A model generated the notes under the pieces. The model worked only from the letters and a program-made list of their open reading frames with translations. It ran no database searches and had not been told where the DNA came from. From contig JAMCQQ010000133.1 of assembly GCA_023379515.1 (NCBI GenBank), forward strand, positions 1 to 7,993: a stretch of DNA of 7,993 bases. The letters run 5' to 3'. The translations under genes and the position numbers were made by a program. This stretch comes from Actinomycetota bacterium (GTDB taxonomy: Bacteria; Actinomycetota; Humimicrobiia; Humimicrobiales; Humimicrobiaceae). Of the stretch, positions 5,218 to 7,993 are shown in pieces. The first letter of the stretch is position 1. Every line of letters begins with the position of its first letter.

Positions 5218-6900
5218 ATGCAAGAATTTAGCAAAAAATATCATACAGAGCAAAATTTAGTTCTAGAAATCAGCTTTATTTCAGCAAAAAAATATAAAAA
5301 TCCATTTGAAGATGCAGAACTTGATATTATTGTAACAAATCCAGATGGAAAAGAATTGGTTGTTCCTACATTCTGGGCAGGTGAAAATACATGGAGGTTT
5401 AGATATTCCTCAAGCATTATTGGAAAACATAATTTTATAACCAAATGTTCAGTTACTGATGATTTGGGACTTAATAACCAGTGTGGTGTTATTGATATAT
5501 CAGAATATGATGGGGAAAAAATTTTATATAGACATGGGAGAATTAGGGTTAATAGTAATTCAAAATACCTTGAACATTTAGATAATACACCTTTTTTCTG
5601 GTTGGGCGATACTTGGTGGTTTGGATTCGCAGAAAGGTGTAAGTGGCCAGAAATTTTTAAAATTATAACCGAAGATAGGCTAAGAAAAGGTTATTCGGTA
5701 ATTCAGATTGTTGCTGGCTTATATCCTGATTTTGGCAAGGAGTTCAATAAACTTGAGGCAAATGAAGCTGGTTATGTTTGGGATAATGAATTTAAGTGTA
5801 TTAATCCTGCATATTTTGATATGGCAGACCTTAAAGTTTTTTGGCTAGTCAATTCAGGCCTGATGCCCTGTATTTTTGGAGCATGGGGTTATTACCTCCC
5901 CTGGCTAGGAATTGAGAAGATGAAAAAACATTGGCGATATATAATTGCAAGGTGGGGAGCCTACCCTGTCGTTTGGAGTGTTGCTGGAGAAGTTAGATTA
6001 CCATACTATCCTTATTTATTGATGGACTATTCAAAAAGAGAAAAAATAATAAAGAATCAAACACTAGGTTGGGCTGAAATTGCAAAATATATTCATCAAA
6101 CCGATCCATTTAATAATCTTATAACAGCCCACCCTAGTCCAGGAGATTCTAGTTTTTCTTCAAGAGAAATTTTCCATGACTCCTCGTTATACGATATTAA
6201 TATGCTACAGACTGGTCATCGTGATAAGAATGATTTTAAAAAAACGCTTGAAGTACTGCAGAACTCATTGAATTGTCTCCCCCAAAAACCGGTAATAAAT
6301 GGAGAAGTTTGTTATGAAGGTATAATGGGATCAAATTTACAGGATACCCAGAGGTTTTTATTTTGGACCCATATTCTAAGTGGTGCAGCAGGGCATACTT
6401 ATGGAGCAGATGGCATTTGGACATTCAGATCAGAAGAAAATTATATTGGCGAAACTGGTAGGTGGAGTTCTGATAAATGGGATAAGGCAATGGACTTTCC
6501 TGGATCATATCAAATTGGATTGTCTAAAAAATTTTTAGAGAAGTTTGAATGGTATAAATTTGAAAGTTACCCTGAGTGGGTTACACCTCATCAAGATAAG
6601 AATAATAGGTATTTTCCATATTGCGCAGGAATACCTTACACAGTTAGGGTTATATACATACCAGGTTTATATTTGCAGAAAAATATTTTTTGTTTGAGAG
6701 AAATTAAAATTAATTCAATTGAGGAAAATTCAAATTATAAGGCTTATTTTTTTGATCCTAGAAACGGTACAAGTGTATTTGAAATGGAAGTAACACCTAA
6801 CGAAAAAGGTGAATGGAGTGTTCCAATTAATTGCGGTCTAATACCAACTCCTAGCATGGAGGATTGGGTATTAGTATTAGAAAATTATACAAATAATTAA
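5218..6900 (+). CDS. Cytoplasmic glycoside hydrolase, DUF5060 + DUF4038 (apiosidase-like, GH140-related)
   Basis: This 560-residue protein has an N-terminal beta-sandwich of DUF5060 type (about 12-98; YKNPFEDAELD, then WAGENTWRFRYS). A DUF4038/apiosidase-like TIM barrel follows (about 105-450): FFWLGDTWW (126-134), CINPAYFDMAD (194-204), RWGAYPVVWSVAGE (245-258), DINMLQTGH (326-334), KPVINGEVCYEG (357-368) and AAGHTYGADGIW (390-401). A beta-rich C-terminal domain ends it. Glu258 and Glu363 occupy strand ends typical of acid/base and nucleophile in such barrels; I infer, not know, that they are catalytic. Characterised relatives remove apiose from pectin (rhamnogalacturonan II), but the wider family is functionally diverse, so the substrate is open. 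No signal peptide is present, so it should act on imported sugars. No strong Shine-Dalgarno precedes ATG 5218; the frame stays open upstream to TAA 5134. Confidence 0.85.
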   Translation: MQEFSKKYHTEQNLVLEISFISAKKYKNPFEDAELDIIVTNPDGKELVVPTFWAGENTWRFRYSSSIIGKHNFITKCSVTDDLGLNNQCGVIDISEYDGEKILYRHGRIRVNSNSKYLEHLDNTPFFWLGDTWWFGFAERCKWPEIFKIITEDRLRKGYSVIQIVAGLYPDFGKEFNKLEANEAGYVWDNEFKCINPAYFDMADLKVFWLVNSGLMPCIFGAWGYYLPWLGIEKMKKHWRYIIARWGAYPVVWSVAGEVRLPYYPYLLMDYSKREKIIKNQTLGWAEIAKYIHQTDPFNNLITAHPSPGDSSFSSREIFHDSSLYDINMLQTGHRDKNDFKKTLEVLQNSLNCLPQKPVINGEVCYEGIMGSNLQDTQRFLFWTHILSGAAGHTYGADGIWTFRSEENYIGETGRWSSDKWDKAMDFPGSYQIGLSKKFLEKFEWYKFESYPEWVTPHQDKNNRYFPYCAGIPYTVRVIYIPGLYLQKNIFCLREIKINSIEENSNYKAYFFDPRNGTSVFEMEVTPNEKGEWSVPINCGLIPTPSMEDWVLVLENYTNN

Positions 6901-6951
6901 TTCTAAAAATGAATAACTTGTTTTTATAAAAAGCATTATCAATACAAAGGG

Positions 6952-6984
6952 AAGAATAAAGAATGTACTTATTCTTGTTTTTTT
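6952..6984 (+). terminator. Candidate Rho-independent terminator after the glycosidase
   Basis: AAGAATA (6952-6958) and TATTCTT (6970-6976) are perfect complements around an 11-base loop. They are followed by G and seven Ts (6978-6984). The position 52 bases past the hydrolase stop is right for a terminator, but the stem is short and AT-rich, so termination may be partial. If it works, the downstream lipoprotein gene needs its own promoter. Confidence 0.5.
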
Positions 6985-7012
6985 AGAAAAGGTAATATAC
7001 CGGGAGTGGAAT

Positions 7013-7083
7013 ATGCAAGGAGGTGAAAAATATTAAGATTAAAAGTTATTACAACTCAGGAGGTGAGTATGATAAAAAAGTAA
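7013..7083 (+). promoter_or_regulatory. Leader with two AGGAGGTGA ribosome sites and minimal ORFs
   Basis: AGGAGGTGA, a perfect anti-Shine-Dalgarno match, occurs at 7018-7026 and again at 7058-7066. The second is ideally spaced before ATG 7069, which encodes only Met-Ile-Lys-Lys before TAA (7081-7083). The first has no ATG/GTG/TTG at the right distance: an ATT at 7032 opens a 25-codon frame (to TAA 7107-7109), and an overlapping ATG 7013, preceded by GGGAG, gives the seven-residue MQGGEKY. Either these are true leader minigenes controlling the downstream lipoprotein gene, or they are the preserved start regions of genes whose bodies were lost. Confidence 0.4.
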
Positions 7084-7145
7084 GAGATTTGTTTAGACAA
7101 GAGTTATAAATAGGTCTCACCATTTATTTGTCCAAAACAAATCTC
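7084..7145. repeat. Long imperfect inverted repeat / hairpin of about 24 base pairs
   Basis: The outer arms GAGATTTGTTT (7084-7094) and AAACAAATCTC (7135-7145) are perfect 11-base complements. Inside them, ACAA pairs with TTGT (7097-7100, 7128-7131), ATAAAT with ATTTAT (7106-7111, 7122-7127) and GGT with ACC (7113-7115, 7119-7121) around a CTC loop, with small internal bulges. The structure begins at the base after the MIKK minigene stop. It is not followed by Ts on the plus strand, so it is not a plus-strand terminator; on the minus strand a T6 run follows after four bases. It may be a leader RNA structure or a miniature palindromic element. Confidence 0.7.
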
Positions 7146-7203
7146 AAAAAGAATCTATCAATAATTATCTAAAAAGTAAAATATTTTATTAAAGGGGATG
7201 AAA

Positions 7204-7993
7204 ATGAAAAGAATTGTGTTGTTGTTTTTAATTATTTCGCTAGTGCTTGCTTTTACCATATTTACGGGCTGTGTCAAACCCACTATTTCGAAGGGGACTA
7301 CGTCTGAAACTAAAGTAGAAGAGACTGCAGCAACTACAGTAGAAACAACAGTAGAGAAAAAGAAATTTGAGGGGTTATCCTTAATATTATGGGAAATACC
7401 TAGTCTTCCAAAAGCGTTTGACTTATTGGTAGAAGGTTTTGAGAATGAAACTGGTGCAAAAATTGAAAGAATAGGTGTACCAGCTCCATCAGAGCAGGCA
7501 ATTTTACAGAAATGGGCTGCAGGAGAACGCCCAGATATATTAAATTGGCATCCATTGCCCAATTGGTTTTTACAACTACGGCCAGAAGAAACGTTAATTG
7601 ACTTATCTAATGAAGAATTTGTTAAAAAGACTATTAATAATTACTTAGATGGCCAAACAGAATTAAATGGGAAATATTATGGGCCAATATTAATAGAGCC
7701 ATATTTATGGGGTATGTGGTATAGCAAAGAAGTATTTAATAGGGTTGGCATTAATATGCCAGAAGATACTCCTGTAGGCTATACGGGGCTGTTGGAGATG
7801 TATAAGAAAATTAAAGACGCAGGCGAGACCCCTCTGTTTATGGGTGGAGGTGACCAATGGCCGTTGCAGGTATTTCCAGGTTTAATGTGGTTAGAAGCTT
7901 TTGGAGATACAGATTTATGGAATGAGCTGAATACCAATAAGGCTATGTGGACTGATGAAAGAATAATTACCGGCATTAGTAAATTAAAAGAAC
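7204..7993 (+). CDS. ABC transporter family 1 solute-binding lipoprotein (sugar type), 3' end outside the window
   Basis: An open frame of 263 codons runs from ATG 7204 off the right edge. The first 23 residues form a lipoprotein signal peptide: MKR, a hydrophobic core, then FTGC with the lipidated Cys at 23 (Phe at -3 is a little unusual). A Thr/Glu/Val-rich linker follows to about residue 55, a flexible tether to the membrane. The body then has family 1 (MalE/UgpB-like) features: AFDLLVEGFENETGAKIE, a WAAGERPDIL segment, and LNGKYYGPI...WGMWYSKEVFNRVGI, where the Tyr-Ser-Lys-Glu-x-Phe block is characteristic. The protein should capture sugars or oligosaccharides and pass them to CUT1-type permeases, expected downstream. 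AAAGGGG at 7191-7197 lies 6 bases before the chosen ATG; ATG 7198 abuts it and is less likely. Leucine is mostly TTA, unlike the CTT/CTG-rich cbiM. Confidence 0.9.
   Translation, partial: MKRIVLLFLIISLVLAFTIFTGCVKPTISKGTTSETKVEETAATTVETTVEKKKFEGLSLILWEIPSLPKAFDLLVEGFENETGAKIERIGVPAPSEQAILQKWAAGERPDILNWHPLPNWFLQLRPEETLIDLSNEEFVKKTINNYLDGQTELNGKYYGPILIEPYLWGMWYSKEVFNRVGINMPEDTPVGYTGLLEMYKKIKDAGETPLFMGGGDQWPLQVFPGLMWLEAFGDTDLWNELNTNKAMWTDERIITGISKLKE

Noticed and set aside
7158..7562. 134-residue minus-strand frame opposite the lipoprotein gene
   Set aside because: The plus strand has a lipoprotein signal peptide, a ribosome site and family 1 solute-binding motifs; the minus frame has none.

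Overview
The window looks like an AT-rich anaerobic bacterium. TTG starts are used, ribosome-binding sites are mostly A/G-rich, and the substrate-binding lipoprotein has a long Thr/Glu-rich linker of the kind I associate with uncultured anaerobic lineages such as Atribacterota or AT-rich Actinomycetota. The lineage is a guess; the functional calls do not depend on it. Two blocks of different character meet at about 4.4-4.6 kb.

Block 1 (1-4365) is a nickel/cobalt uptake locus. The left edge holds the first 30 codons of a minus-strand gene that reads as the ribbon-helix-helix DNA-binding end of the nickel repressor NikR. It is divergent from a four-gene operon for an energy-coupling-factor (ECF) metal importer: cbiM/nikM (S component), a PDGLE small membrane subunit (nikN type), cbiQ (T component) and cbiO (ATPase). 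These genes are packed end to end with gaps of 1-14 bases. The 432-base divergent region carries nested palindromes, including a candidate NikR operator and a second palindrome that covers a consensus -10 box. NikR next door makes nickel the likelier metal. A convergent M48/Ste24-type membrane metalloprotease follows, and its last codons overlap the end of cbiO by 14 bases.

Block 2 (about 4440-7993) is carbohydrate-related accessory DNA. It starts with a chimeric, decayed gene: the first codons of what looks like a major-facilitator transporter are fused out of frame to the C-terminal part of a DhnA/LsrF-like TIM-barrel aldolase, which also has an internal TAG. Next comes an intact cytoplasmic glycoside hydrolase of the DUF5060 + DUF4038 (apiosidase-like, GH140-related) type. 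After a candidate terminator there is an unusual leader with two strong AGGAGGTGA ribosome sites driving minimal ORFs, the second ending exactly where a roughly 62-base long-arm hairpin begins. The window ends inside a family 1 sugar ABC transporter solute-binding lipoprotein. The lipoprotein would capture an oligosaccharide outside the cell and the hydrolase would cleave it inside. Leucine codons change from mainly CTT/CTG in cbiM to mainly TTA in the lipoprotein gene, which supports a different history for block 2.

The points most worth a second look are the palindrome-dense nikR-cbiM intergenic region, the leader/hairpin at 7013-7145, and the chimeric pseudogene marking the boundary. I see no CRISPR array, transposase, rRNA or tRNA.
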